A stretch of DNA of 64,000 nucleotides from DATFKA01 sp042095835 (GTDB lineage Bacteria; Bacteroidota; Bacteroidia; Chitinophagales; Saprospiraceae): positions 1 through 64,000 of the forward strand of contig JBELML010000005.1 of assembly GCA_042095835.1 (NCBI GenBank), given 5' to 3'. Shown one piece after another: positions 17,700 to 27,806 of the stretch; the stretch's first letter is position 1; each line of letters starts with the position of its first letter. Both the position numbers and the translations under genes were made by a program. The notes under the pieces were generated by a model. The model was not told the origin of the DNA. It did not search any database and was given only the letters and a program-made list of their open reading frames with translations.

Positions 17700-17716
17700 A
17701 AAAAAGGTTTTTGATC

Positions 17717-19984
17717 ATGCAAAATAAGCAATTCATTTTATTCATACAGGCAGCCTACTATACAAGTAGGAAATGTAGAAAAATTCTTGCCCTTAGGAAT
17801 AGAATAAGCTTGCTACTCCTTTATTTTTTAAGCTTCTCAATGGTTACCCAAGCCCAGATTAAATCCATTAAACCTTTTGGGAAAATAAGGGCTATCGTAG
17901 TGGGTGTATCCGATTACCAGGACGAAAAAATCTCGGATTTGAGTTTTGCTCACCGTGATGCTGAAGCTTTTGCCACCTTCCTCAAAGAAGAAAGTGCCTG
18001 GCAAGCTGCGCCAGAAGACGTTATTTTGCTAACCAATGCAGAAGCAACCTATGCTCGGTTTATCAATGAGCTAGAGGCCATTTCAAAAAAATGCAAGGCC
18101 AAAGATCGATTGTATATTTATTTCTCTGGTCACGGAGATGTAGAGCAGGTTTCAGATGAAAAAATGGGCTATCTTCTATTCCATGATGTTTCACCTACGA
18201 CCTACGCTTCAGGAGGAGCATGTATGGTCAATACCCTAGATCAACACCTCAGTAATTTGGTGCTTAATCAGGGTGTAGAGGTCATTCTAATTAGTGATGC
18301 TTGTCGATCAGGTGCACTTGCAGGAAGTAAATTCGGGGGACCAGAAGCAACGGCAGCAGCGGTATCTTCTCTTTTTGAGAATACGGTTCGTATTTTATCA
18401 TGCCAACCCGATCAGGTCTCTGTAGAAGGAGAAAACTGGGGCGGAGGACGTGGCCTTTTTTCCTATTATTTAGTAGATGGCCTGAAGGGAATGGCCGATG
18501 AGGATCAAAATAGGTACGTCAATAAATTTGAGTTGGAGCGATACGTGCAGGATCAGGTTAGAGCAGCCAATCGTAAGCAATTGCCTTTTGCTAATGGATC
18601 GGATAATAAACGCCTTAGCAAAGTAGATCCCGATCTACTAGCTAATAGTGAAGCAATCGTTTCTACAACTACAGAGCAGCAAGAACAAGTGTCTAAACCC
18701 GGTATTCCGGATACCAATTGGCAAGCTTACCTGGATGATTTTAGGGCTGCATTGGCAGCAGATCATCTCTTGTTTCCAGCAGAAGGCTCTGCCTATGCGA
18801 TATATCAGTCGCTTGGAAATAGTGCCCAAGCTCAACCCTTTAAAGCCCTTATGAAGGTAGACTTGGCGAGTGCTTTGCAAAATGAGGCTCAGCAGGCTCT
18901 AAACGATTATATCACTTCTCCAGCTAGAGAATTAAATAAACGGTGGGCCAATAATGAAGTCTATGCCCATTATCCAGACTACTTATCCACAGCGGCTGAT
19001 TTATTAGGACAGGAGAGTTATTTTTATGCAGACGTTAAATCCAGAGAACACTATTTTAGAGGAGTAAACCTTCGTTTGGCTAGTAAAGCTTCCGATCAGC
19101 GAGACAGTCTTCTAGAGTTGGCTTTAACCGAGCAGGAAAAAGCATTAGCACTTCAGCCTGTCGCGCCTCATATTTATAATGAGATAGGGATAGTATATCG
19201 TAGATTAAAAAGAAATACTGACCGTCTAAATGCTTTCCAAAAAGCCCATTCTTTATCCCCAAGATGGAGTCTTGCTTTAAATAATTTGGCTTATACTATG
19301 ATGGATTTGAGCCGGTATCCTCTGGCAGAAAAAATGTACAAAGATGCCATCGAATTAGATCCAAATTTGCCGATGACCTACTTTAATTTAGGTTACTTGT
19401 ATGAGCAAATGCAGGAATTTTCAAAAGCCGTAAAAATGTATGAGCTAACTATTGAAAAAGATTCGGAAAAAGAAATTACCGAGGCTTATTATAACTTAGG
19501 AAACATTCTGATTGAATCAGATTCTACAATTGAAATAGCAGAAAAATATTTAAAACGTTATGTTGAACTTGAGACAGATGATATTTATGGGTATCAATTG
19601 TTAGGTTATTTATATATGTTGGTTGATAAAGACGATTTAGCCATTCAGACAATTTCAAGAGCATTTGAAATTGATAAGGAAGATGAATTTGTTCTAGAAT
19701 CACTAGGAGATTTATATTTCCGCAAAAAGGATTATGAACGCTCAAAAAATTACTGGGAAAGGTTAATCAAGTTAAATGACACCTTACCGAATTATTTCTT
19801 AGGATTAGCAAAAAACCAAGTGCTTTTAAATACTCAACAAGATGCAATTAAGACTATCGGTGACCTTTTTAATTCGGGCTTTAAGGAATTGGATACAATT
19901 GAAAAAGATCCAATCTTTATCCCTTTATTAAAGGATAAAAAATATCAACAATTACGTCTAAGTTACTTTCCTGATCGCAAATAA
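17717..19984 (+). CDS. Exported caspase-like protease (C14) with TPR repeats
   Basis: 755 residues from ATG 17717; a TTG at 17711 is also in frame. A hydrophobic export segment (ISLLLLYFLSFSMVTQAQ) follows a basic N-terminal stretch. The caspase/metacaspase fold spans about residues 60-290: AIVVGVSDY, His139 in YFSGHGD and Cys196 in ISDACRSG, the intact catalytic dyad. After a linker come at least six TPR units (about 470-750), for example YNEIGIVYRRLKRNTDRLNA and YFNLGYLYEQMQEFSKAVKM. Prokaryotic caspase homologues of this kind usually cleave after Arg/Lys. It is divergent from the metallopeptidase gene and converges with the WD40-caspase gene 15 bases away. I infer joint action with those neighbours. 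Confidence 0.88.
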   Translation: MQNKQFILFIQAAYYTSRKCRKILALRNRISLLLLYFLSFSMVTQAQIKSIKPFGKIRAIVVGVSDYQDEKISDLSFAHRDAEAFATFLKEESAWQAAPEDVILLTNAEATYARFINELEAISKKCKAKDRLYIYFSGHGDVEQVSDEKMGYLLFHDVSPTTYASGGACMVNTLDQHLSNLVLNQGVEVILISDACRSGALAGSKFGGPEATAAAVSSLFENTVRILSCQPDQVSVEGENWGGGRGLFSYYLVDGLKGMADEDQNRYVNKFELERYVQDQVRAANRKQLPFANGSDNKRLSKVDPDLLANSEAIVSTTTEQQEQVSKPGIPDTNWQAYLDDFRAALAADHLLFPAEGSAYAIYQSLGNSAQAQPFKALMKVDLASALQNEAQQALNDYITSPARELNKRWANNEVYAHYPDYLSTAADLLGQESYFYADVKSREHYFRGVNLRLASKASDQRDSLLELALTEQEKALALQPVAPHIYNEIGIVYRRLKRNTDRLNAFQKAHSLSPRWSLALNNLAYTMMDLSRYPLAEKMYKDAIELDPNLPMTYFNLGYLYEQMQEFSKAVKMYELTIEKDSEKEITEAYYNLGNILIESDSTIEIAEKYLKRYVELETDDIYGYQLLGYLYMLVDKDDLAIQTISRAFEIDKEDEFVLESLGDLYFRKKDYERSKNYWERLIKLNDTLPNYFLGLAKNQVLLNTQQDAIKTIGDLFNSGFKELDTIEKDPIFIPLLKDKKYQQLRLSYFPDRK

Positions 19985-19999
19985 TTTTGCTTTTGAAGC

Positions 20000-22900
20000 T
20001 TATTTTTCAAGTTCTTTTTTAAGTGCCCTTAGTAAGAATTTTGCTAGCTTTTTAGAATTATTTGTTGGGCGAATATTTAAATCAACTGGCTCTTTCTTAT
20101 CCTTATACATCTTTACTTTTACAATAATATTTCCCTCGGCATCTTTCTCATACAAACCATTTAGAGAATAAGCAGCAGGATAATCGTAGACATCTACGTA
20201 AATGAAGTCAGCATTTTTACCTTTCTCGGTTTCTTCTCTAAACTCGATTTCTAATGCACTTGCAAGGCTGGCATCATCGAGATAGCTATTCTTATTCATA
20301 AAGTTGCTGCGCACAATGACTGGTTTTTTATTCCCGATGGGAATATTGACTTGATCATTGACAATACCAATATCAAAACTTGCGCCCTGCTTAGGGAAAC
20401 CCATCATGGGCGTTTGAATACCATTGATGCTTTCTGCCAAACGAGGTACTTCGTCACGAGCGTATTGGAAGAGTTTCATCACATCAACGTAGTCTCCGTC
20501 GGCAGTTTTACGGGTAGCGACACCTAACATACCTTGCAACAAAGCATAGGTGAGTAGCCCCTGTCCATATTCACTAGCTTCATAGCTCACTTTGTCTGCG
20601 GCACTACCTGAAAGAACGAACATTCCCGTACGATCTTTCATACGGTCAATTGCCCGGATTTGACTGGAGTTTAAGTTCTTGGTTCCACCCGTTATATTTT
20701 CTACCACCTGCCCAGAATTGCAGGCATCAATAATGAGGACTTGCTTCAAGGCGGGAATATTGTTGAGCCATCTGGTCAACTCATCGCTAGAAATGGTATA
20801 GGCTTTTCTTATTTCCGCATCGCTCAGGTTTTCGTCAGCAATGCCTTGTGTTAGGTAGTGGAATTGAGGGATATCGCCAGTACCATAAGCCACCCCATGA
20901 CCAGAGAGGTATACCAAAATCACATCTTCTGCTTTCGCTTTGTCTTTTATTTTTCGGAATGTGCGGCGGATATTCTTTTTATCTGCAAACTGCCAATTGA
21001 CGCTTGTATTTTCTAAACCAGTGTTATCCTTATTGGCCGTTGTAAAACAATATACTTCGAGGCTATCTCCACTGGAGAAGAGGGTAGTCCCAATGGAGTT
21101 GAGTGCTCTAGCCATCGTCGTAGCGTCTTGATCGGCATATTGCAGATCAAGCTTATCTCCTGTATAATCCGAAGTTCCTATAGATATTACATATAACTTT
21201 GGATCAGCTAGCTCTGCTTCCTCATCAGATGAGCTACTACCTGATCCACGTGTACGGGCACTAGCTTGATAATCAATATTATAAGCTGGGCTTTTGAGCC
21301 AACCTTCTGCGTTGTAAGTATGTATGGTGATGGTATTCTTTTTTCCAGTCCCCTTGAGTAGGTAACTTTGATAAGGCTTTAAATCAAATTGAATAGAAGT
21401 GGCTCGGTCATTTTTCCCCTCTTCGCTTTCTGGATTGACTTCTTCTACAATTTCCTTTCCATTGATCGCAATACTAGCACGGCCAATCCCTCCATTTCTA
21501 GCTTTTAATTGGAAACTCAATAGGTCATTTTCAATTTTTGAGTTGATCATTTCAGGGAAGAGTAGCAAATTGTCTAATCCATCCACTGGACGGATGCGCT
21601 CTTTTGAATAGCCCAACAATTTCTGAATGAGCCCTGGTTCGTAATAGCGGGCTTTTAGTTGCTCCAGTTCTATGACTTCTTGATTAGTCGTATAATATAA
21701 AAGGTCCATCACACCAGCAGAGGCATCAAAAAGACCATTGGGGGCGAGGGCAATCCAATCTTGGTCATTCAACCAAAAGAGGGTGAATAATTTTTCTCCT
21801 GAATTGACATCCCAGATTTTGCAGGAGTGATCTCTAGACCAACTAATGGCAAACCGCCCATGCTCAAAAAATTGAGCACCCAAGATTTTGAGATCATGCA
21901 CATCCTGAAAACCTAGACTCTTCTGTTGGCTCGGAGAGTAGGCTATTAGATTCGTTTTAACTGCCTCTTGGTATTGGTTGACCCCTAGTTTGTTGATTTG
22001 TTTCCAGGTATCGTAGGGTTTGATAAGCACAAGACCTATTTCATCTGACCAATCTAGTTGTTCACTAAAGTTGGGAAGAGAAGTAGTCTCATGGAGTACA
22101 AATTGAGACCTGAGGTCATCCTTGAGGATATCAACCGTGGCCATACCGTATAAATCTCTTTTGATGACATTTGAGGGGTCTTGGGCTAGAGCGAGTATCT
22201 TTTTCAAATCAAGCACAGTAGGAGAGGCTCCAGCCTTGGACAACAACAAATATTGATCATTGACCAAACCAATATCTGTGATACCGTAGCCTTCGTAAAA
22301 ATTGGCCACCTCTTCTCCATTCTGGGTGATTGTAACAATACCCCCATGAGAGTTGACGCTAGGTGCTGCGTACTTTCCATCAAGTCCAGGCTGTAAAGGT
22401 GTAGCGATTTGCATCTTAGAAGATTCGCTATAAAAGCTTGTTGGATACTCATATTGGGATTTAGAAAAAGGGACCTTTCCCTGGTGTAAATCAGCGTTTA
22501 AAACCCCAGTCGATAAGGAAAATCGAATTTTAAGAGTGTCACTGTCTATATGGTCATTAGGTTGAGAGATATCTGTATTATCATCCGTAAAGTAAAAGTT
22601 GATGATACTTTGATCTTCTTGATCTACTTCACAGTGTAAGATTTCGTTGGCACTATTACCGCCAAACTCTTGGATTAATTTGCCCGAAAAGTCCCAAGTA
22701 GCAATTTTTCCATTCGAATAACCCAAAGTGACCCTTTGTGCTATCGGAGAGAAGGAGGCAGAAATAGGCCATCCTCCTATTGGAAAGGCCGCAGATAAAT
22801 TACTGAAGACTGAAAAATCCTCATGTTTACCTTGATTGGGACGGTAAAAAACTAGCTTGTATTTCACTTGGCGCTGCGATTGATAATTCCCGTTTTCACT

Positions 22901-24004
22901 AGGTGGTACTTCTTCCTTTTTGATAAGGCCAAGTACAGAATCGTCGTGCGAGAAACCAATAGGGTAGGTTTCCTCCAGTAGTTGATGTTGACCGGTCTGC
23001 ATATCCCAGATACTGGTCATTTTTTCATAACTAATGACTAGCTTTTGCTTGTTTTTTGAAAGCAAGGCATCGCTCCAGCGCATGGTCCCAATTTGACCAA
23101 TTGGACCACCTGTTGAAGCATAAACGACAGGAGCTCCCAACACCATACCTAGGAAGTTTTCTTCTTCCATTCGTCCGGTATTTCCGTTTAAACCCGAGAG
23201 GTTAAAGGTGCCATCTGCGTTCACTTTGATGACTTTACCTAGGGTTTCTTGGACTTGGCCGCGGATATTGAAGATTTTGGTAAAACCTCCAGATTGATGT
23301 AAAAATTGGGGGGCTTGTATGCCTTCAGAATGGGTGTAGTTATAGGCTACAGCAATATGATTATCATCAAGGAAGTTGGCTGCAAAGTATTGTAATTGTG
23401 GTACTTGAGGGTCGAGTACTGGGAATTGTGCGCCAATTCTTCCTCCTTTGGAGTAGAGTAAAATTTTCCCATCGGCTGCACTCATGATCCACTCATCAGA
23501 TGGGGAGAATTGCAAATTATTACTTTGGTCACATAGCAGAGGACGCTTTTGTCGACTAGGGATATGATATAAAATGGCACTTTCTCGGCTATCAGCAAAT
23601 AGTAGGTATTCGCCATCCTTAGAAAAACTCGGTGGGCTATAAGTTGTCACCTCCGAATTGGGAGGCGTCGGCTTTACCTCAGATTCCCAAACCTTATCTC
23701 CGTTTAAAGTCCATAGGTATAGTTTATTCTCAGAACGGGATACGAGGTACTGCATATCAGGCGAGAAAACAATGTCTACAATCTCGCGATCGTGTCTTGG
23801 GTAGGTATAGATTAATCTACCGTCTTTATTCCAAAGTTTAACCGTGCGATCTTTTGATCCAGAAGCAAGCCATTGGGCATCTTTGGAATAGGCAATACAG
23901 TTGACTGCATCGGTGTGGCCTACAGGGAGAATTAGGCTAGGCTTTTGAGCAATGGTCAAAAGTGTAATTAACAAAAAAGAAAAAAGAAGGGTAAAGGATT
24001 TCAT
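20000..24004 (-). CDS. WD40 beta-propeller protein with C-terminal caspase-like domain
   Basis: 1334 residues from ATG 24004, giving the signal peptide MKSFTLLFSFLLITLLTIAQ; the open frame reaches 24088 but its extra 28 residues are not signal-like. WD40 repeats occupy roughly 25-700 (GHTDAVNCIAYSKDAQWLAS, DRTVKLW, SRDHSCKIWDVNSGE). A beta-sandwich segment and a Ser/Asp-rich linker (GSGSSSSDEEAE) follow. A caspase fold lies at about 935-1180, with His1036 in VYLSGHGVA and Cys1095 in IIDACNSGQ, both intact. The last 120 residues are a separate helical/beta tail. It is last in a five-gene minus-strand run (29138 to 20000). The propeller probably recognises a ligand or partner that licenses the protease. 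Confidence 0.88.
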   Translation of the reverse strand: MKSFTLLFSFLLITLLTIAQKPSLILPVGHTDAVNCIAYSKDAQWLASGSKDRTVKLWNKDGRLIYTYPRHDREIVDIVFSPDMQYLVSRSENKLYLWTLNGDKVWESEVKPTPPNSEVTTYSPPSFSKDGEYLLFADSRESAILYHIPSRQKRPLLCDQSNNLQFSPSDEWIMSAADGKILLYSKGGRIGAQFPVLDPQVPQLQYFAANFLDDNHIAVAYNYTHSEGIQAPQFLHQSGGFTKIFNIRGQVQETLGKVIKVNADGTFNLSGLNGNTGRMEEENFLGMVLGAPVVYASTGGPIGQIGTMRWSDALLSKNKQKLVISYEKMTSIWDMQTGQHQLLEETYPIGFSHDDSVLGLIKKEEVPPSENGNYQSQRQVKYKLVFYRPNQGKHEDFSVFSNLSAAFPIGGWPISASFSPIAQRVTLGYSNGKIATWDFSGKLIQEFGGNSANEILHCEVDQEDQSIINFYFTDDNTDISQPNDHIDSDTLKIRFSLSTGVLNADLHQGKVPFSKSQYEYPTSFYSESSKMQIATPLQPGLDGKYAAPSVNSHGGIVTITQNGEEVANFYEGYGITDIGLVNDQYLLLSKAGASPTVLDLKKILALAQDPSNVIKRDLYGMATVDILKDDLRSQFVLHETTSLPNFSEQLDWSDEIGLVLIKPYDTWKQINKLGVNQYQEAVKTNLIAYSPSQQKSLGFQDVHDLKILGAQFFEHGRFAISWSRDHSCKIWDVNSGEKLFTLFWLNDQDWIALAPNGLFDASAGVMDLLYYTTNQEVIELEQLKARYYEPGLIQKLLGYSKERIRPVDGLDNLLLFPEMINSKIENDLLSFQLKARNGGIGRASIAINGKEIVEEVNPESEEGKNDRATSIQFDLKPYQSYLLKGTGKKNTITIHTYNAEGWLKSPAYNIDYQASARTRGSGSSSSDEEAELADPKLYVISIGTSDYTGDKLDLQYADQDATTMARALNSIGTTLFSSGDSLEVYCFTTANKDNTGLENTSVNWQFADKKNIRRTFRKIKDKAKAEDVILVYLSGHGVAYGTGDIPQFHYLTQGIADENLSDAEIRKAYTISSDELTRWLNNIPALKQVLIIDACNSGQVVENITGGTKNLNSSQIRAIDRMKDRTGMFVLSGSAADKVSYEASEYGQGLLTYALLQGMLGVATRKTADGDYVDVMKLFQYARDEVPRLAESINGIQTPMMGFPKQGASFDIGIVNDQVNIPIGNKKPVIVRSNFMNKNSYLDDASLASALEIEFREETEKGKNADFIYVDVYDYPAAYSLNGLYEKDAEGNIIVKVKMYKDKKEPVDLNIRPTNNSKKLAKFLLRALKKELEK

Positions 24005-24094
24005 AGTATTGGTGTGGTTAGAGAAGGGAAATAGCTTAGAACCTTTGTATAAATAAGAGGCCACCAATTGATGACCTCTTATTTCCATTATCTA

Positions 24095-25063
24095 TTACTC
24101 AATGATGTAATAATCTAGATAAAAAGAATTAAGTAAACGCTTAGCTAGCTTATTTTTCTTATCAGCCTTTGTTACATTTCTAAGTAGTAAAACGGCATCC
24201 ATCAAATAACCTTTTTGTTCAAGCATCGTTGCCTTCATGAGCATTTGAGCACTTGGGGAACTACTGGTATAGGCAAGCGTATTATTTAACTGCTCATTAA
24301 TCTTTAAGACTTCCTGCGAAGAAACATATTGAAAGCTTACTGGTGCTGAGCGAACCTGATCATCACTGGTATCATTTACAAACCAGTCATAGTTATTACC
24401 TTCCTTCAATTTCAATCTTTGGACAGGCACTTGCCGAGCTAGTTTTTTTGCAGGAACCTGAGCAATTACCTCTTTACTAGCATCTCGAATATTTACTACT
24501 AGCTTACTACTTACTTTAACGGAGTCCTGTAATTTCCATCTGAAAAACATAGTATCACCAGAGACTTTTCCACCAGCAGGAGAAATTGGCGTTATTCTGA
24601 ATTTTTTATCCCCGTGACCTTCTTTGGGTGGTTTGCTACTTCCTGGTTTGCTTACTGTTTGTGTAGTGGTAGTTGAAGAAACGTATCCGGCTCGATTCGT
24701 TTTAATGGTAGCATAATAAGGATGTGCGGCTTTTTCCAAACGCTCTCCAAAAATAGCGGCTAAATCGGTTTCTTCTAGTAAATCCTCTGCATCAAGAATT
24801 GAGCTTACAGGATGCCTACCATTTTTAGCAAGCGTACCCATTAACTCATCAAAGTAGATACCTACTTTACCATCTTCTTTGATGATAATGGTACCTCCCT
24901 CAGATAATTTCATTCCGGGGATTACTTTCTTGGCTTTAGTTTCAGGCTTGTCATCTGCTAGATAACGGACTTTCCCTTCTACACTGTAAACCATAATTAA
25001 ATCTTGGGCCTGCATTGGAAGGCTAGCTAGACCAATCAAGAGTAAAAAAATAAAGTTTCGCAT
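24095..25063 (-). CDS. Secreted FecR-like protein with helical C-terminus (copy 1)
   Basis: 322 residues. Signal peptide MRNFIFLLLIGLASLPMQAQ. Residues 25-75 (VEGKVRYLADD, IPGMKLSEGGTIIIKEDGKV) resemble the FecR beta-strand domain, which in secreted versions is a ligand or peptidoglycan-facing module. A Ser/Thr/Lys linker leads to an Ig-like segment (about 165-250, ITPISPAGGKVSGDTMFFRW) and a short TPR-like helical end. The 26790-27749 gene has the same three-part design. It is 90 bases upstream of the WD40-caspase gene and 24 bases downstream of the HExxH gene. A sensor or scaffold role is inferred. Confidence 0.65.
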   Translation of the reverse strand: MRNFIFLLLIGLASLPMQAQDLIMVYSVEGKVRYLADDKPETKAKKVIPGMKLSEGGTIIIKEDGKVGIYFDELMGTLAKNGRHPVSSILDAEDLLEETDLAAIFGERLEKAAHPYYATIKTNRAGYVSSTTTTQTVSKPGSSKPPKEGHGDKKFRITPISPAGGKVSGDTMFFRWKLQDSVKVSSKLVVNIRDASKEVIAQVPAKKLARQVPVQRLKLKEGNNYDWFVNDTSDDQVRSAPVSFQYVSSQEVLKINEQLNNTLAYTSSSPSAQMLMKATMLEQKGYLMDAVLLLRNVTKADKKNKLAKRLLNSFYLDYYIIE

Positions 25064-25087
25064 GATTATATAAATTGGATTAGTGAT

Positions 25088-26728
25088 TTAAATTTCCTTT
25101 CGAAAAACAACCCATTGCTCGAGTTTTTCTTCTTTATTAAAGATAAAAAGTATCTGTTTTTCCTCATAAAGCCAGCAGGAGCCACTTTTCAATTCTATGG
25201 TTTTTGCTGGATTATTGTACGCTTTTTGTACAAGATCTTTACTTGCGCCTATTCCTAAACCTGCTAAGGTCTTTCCGGTGTAGCCTTTCTGGGTCTGATG
25301 AAAAAGTACATACTCCTCACCATCATTGGCATAGTGCAGCAGAATACGCGATTGTGGTAGTATCTTCCGACCACAAAATACATCTCTGCTTAAGCTAGCC
25401 GTTGTTTCTACATCTGGACTTTCCAGAAAGTCATCCGGGAATACGTTCTCTATCATTTCTACTCCAGGAAGCGCATTTTCTTGGTTGTCCACGCTTTTTG
25501 TAGTTGGAATAATAAGTGCTTGATTCAAGTTCGCAAGTGAAGGATTTCCATCCACTGCTTCTGTAAAAAACTGTTTAGCTTTAGTTTTGTCTCCTGACAT
25601 AAAGGCAATCACACCTAAGGTGATTTTTGCATCTGCTATTTGCTTGATATTGCCTTCTGCTTCACTCAGTAGTAGGGCTTTGGTAGCCCAATAATTGGCG
25701 TCAAACCAATCATGCCTCAATATATGCACCGCTGCGTTGTTGAGATAAGCAATAGCCTCCTTTCTTCCCATTTGCATGGCACTGATAAACCAGCGTTCGG
25801 CATCAATCAGTAGCGCCTCTCGACGTTCTTCCACACTTCGAGGTAATCGCGTAGCTAAGGCATCCAAACGACTATCTAAATCTAGCTCTAAAGGCAATAC
25901 GAGCGGAATATGTGCCTTTTCAAAAAGCGGTAGAGCGGCTAATAAGGCATTTACGCCTGCATTGTTATAGACTTCGTAGCTCTGATAATCCGTCAACAAA
26001 TGGTGGTAGTAGGTATTCGCCGTTTCGTGAGCTCCAATGAGCGTAAGCAAATTGGCAGTCTGATAAACGCTATGTATTTTTCTAAGCTGATCGGCGGTAT
26101 TGGCGCTGATCCTTAGTCTTTCGGTTAAACTTGGGTAGCCCTCCAATCTTTCGGGTAAACCATAATCAGTGTAGGCCGCTCGTAGAAGAGGAGAGAAGAT
26201 TTCATAGGTGTTATAACCTGCTGCGATTGCTAAGATACCGCCCAGGTAATCTGCTTGGGTTTCATACTTTAAGCCGGATTCCATTTGCTCTAGTTGCTCA
26301 CTTGTACTCAAATCTTTATTGAGGTTGATGAAATGCCTGGTCCAGTCGTGCTTTTCGTAATAATGGACGACTTCGTGTGCAAGCAAGGCGGCTAAAGCAT
26401 TCAGAGAGTCTTTGCCAAAACTGGTACATATATCATAGGCTTTCTCTTCCAGACCGATTTCTTGTCTTCCTGGATGCATCCAGGCCATGAAGCGACGACC
26501 ACTATTCATGACTAGTTTAGGCCGAACGCGCTGCAAGTCACCTCGCGCAGTAATCAGGTCCTCAAATACACCTTTGGTAATCTCATATTTGTGGCCAGTT
26601 ACTTCAGAAGGCTGGAATAACATGCTTCTCTTGCTATCCACAAAGGCAAAGAGGCTATCCCTCTGAGCACCAAGAAAAATAGGTGCCAGAAAAAGACTCA
26701 AAAGCAATATTTTAGGAGGCGTATTCAA
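25088..26728 (-). CDS. Exported M48-like HExxH metallopeptidase with TPR repeats (copy 2)
   Basis: 546 residues. Signal sequence MNTPPKILLLSLFLAPIFLG. HEVVH at residues 118-122 (ALLAHEVVHYYEKHDW), followed by YETQADYLGGILAIAAGYNT with the probable third zinc ligand. TPR-like helices lie at about 225-400 (TANLLTLIGAHETANTYYHH), and the C-terminal strand module contains GIGASKDLVQKAYNNP. It aligns over its whole length with the 16017-17699 product, including the block after HExxH and the C-terminal module, so the two are duplicates that have diverged strongly. It lies within the CHASE2 to caspase operon. Confidence 0.78.
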   Translation of the reverse strand: MNTPPKILLLSLFLAPIFLGAQRDSLFAFVDSKRSMLFQPSEVTGHKYEITKGVFEDLITARGDLQRVRPKLVMNSGRRFMAWMHPGRQEIGLEEKAYDICTSFGKDSLNALAALLAHEVVHYYEKHDWTRHFINLNKDLSTSEQLEQMESGLKYETQADYLGGILAIAAGYNTYEIFSPLLRAAYTDYGLPERLEGYPSLTERLRISANTADQLRKIHSVYQTANLLTLIGAHETANTYYHHLLTDYQSYEVYNNAGVNALLAALPLFEKAHIPLVLPLELDLDSRLDALATRLPRSVEERREALLIDAERWFISAMQMGRKEAIAYLNNAAVHILRHDWFDANYWATKALLLSEAEGNIKQIADAKITLGVIAFMSGDKTKAKQFFTEAVDGNPSLANLNQALIIPTTKSVDNQENALPGVEMIENVFPDDFLESPDVETTASLSRDVFCGRKILPQSRILLHYANDGEEYVLFHQTQKGYTGKTLAGLGIGASKDLVQKAYNNPAKTIELKSGSCWLYEEKQILFIFNKEEKLEQWVVFRKEI

Positions 26729-26789
26729 TGTGCTAATAATATTTTAATGTAATGCAATCTTTCAAAAAACGACTCTTCCAGAACTCAAC

Positions 26790-27749
26790 TCAATCCACCA
26801 GCAGCAAACCTTCCTCCAATGCATCCATCCGCGCCAAGAATGCCGCAAAAAGCTTTTTGTAAAGAAAGTTCTCTGGATCATTATTGATTAAACCTTGGTA
26901 AAGATGATAGGCATTTTGGTACAAACCTTCTTCTTCCATTTTACTTACTAGATAAAGTGGTTGTTCAAAAGCATCTAATTCTTCGTAGCCTTTTTGGCCT
27001 TTTATCTCCTCAATGATCTCTTCTACTAATTGTGGATAGTAAGTAAAAAAGAGAGGTGCAGACTGCTGACTGCTGTCTTTTTCTAAAATAGCCACCACTT
27101 GCCACTGGTAAATCTGCTCCTGCGAAAAGGCTAAGTCCGCTAAATGGGTTTGGAAGCTATTCTCTTTAGTGAGCACTTTTAAGACCGTCTGATCCATATC
27201 TCTTGCCGAAATGGTGAATTCATAATATTGGGCATCTTCTACTGATGTCCAATTGAAAGTCGTTTCACTCAGTCCTAATACCTGAGATAAGTATAAAGGT
27301 TGCTGGATTGGGTAGGTTTTGTCTCCAAATCCATTGATTCCGGCTCTAGCTTCTGTTAGGTATTGCCTATGGTATTTCTCTAATTCTTTGGCATTATCTG
27401 TTTGTTGTACAGAGTTGCTCAGAAAACTCATGAAGCGCCGCATAAATTTGGGACTTCTTTTAGATTTACTTGTCGAAGCCAATTCTTCGACGTCATATAC
27501 CTTTGGTCCTTCCAATTTAACCTTCTGACCATTTAATAAAATATTAGCCCAGGATCCTTTAGTCACGGTGATTTTGCCTTCAATCGGTAAATTAAGTCCA
27601 GCAAAGATTCGAATTTCTTTTTTGTTTTTGCCGGCATAAGTGATGCCTGAATTATTCGTGTATAATACGGTTAAGTTTGCTTCTTGCGCTTCCCCAACAA
27701 TAAAATGCAAGACTAATATCAGTACCAACTGCCACTTTAATAGTCTCAT
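26790..27749 (-). CDS. Secreted FecR-like protein with helical C-terminus (copy 2)
   Basis: 319 residues. Signal peptide MRLLKWQLVLILVLHFIVGE. A FecR-like domain spans about 25-95: SGITYAGKNKKEIRIFAG, then GKITVTKGSWANILLNGQKV and KLEGPKVYDVEEL. A basic helical linker (RSPKFMRRFMSFLSN) follows, then a fibronectin/Ig-like domain (ETTFNWTSVEDAQYYEFTIS) and a TPR-like end (GLYQNAYHLYQGLINNDPEN). The order matches the 24095-25063 product. It is 57 bases downstream of the CHASE2 gene. Secreted FecR-like proteins beside CHASE2 and caspase/CHAT genes recur in cyanobacteria and Bacteroidota, as far as I recall. Confidence 0.65.
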   Translation of the reverse strand: MRLLKWQLVLILVLHFIVGEAQEANLTVLYTNNSGITYAGKNKKEIRIFAGLNLPIEGKITVTKGSWANILLNGQKVKLEGPKVYDVEELASTSKSKRSPKFMRRFMSFLSNSVQQTDNAKELEKYHRQYLTEARAGINGFGDKTYPIQQPLYLSQVLGLSETTFNWTSVEDAQYYEFTISARDMDQTVLKVLTKENSFQTHLADLAFSQEQIYQWQVVAILEKDSSQQSAPLFFTYYPQLVEEIIEEIKGQKGYEELDAFEQPLYLVSKMEEEGLYQNAYHLYQGLINNDPENFLYKKLFAAFLARMDALEEGLLLVD

Positions 27750-27806
27750 AGAATGTACGTTTACAATTTATTTAATGAACAAAAGAAAGGTTACCCAATG
27801 GGGCAA

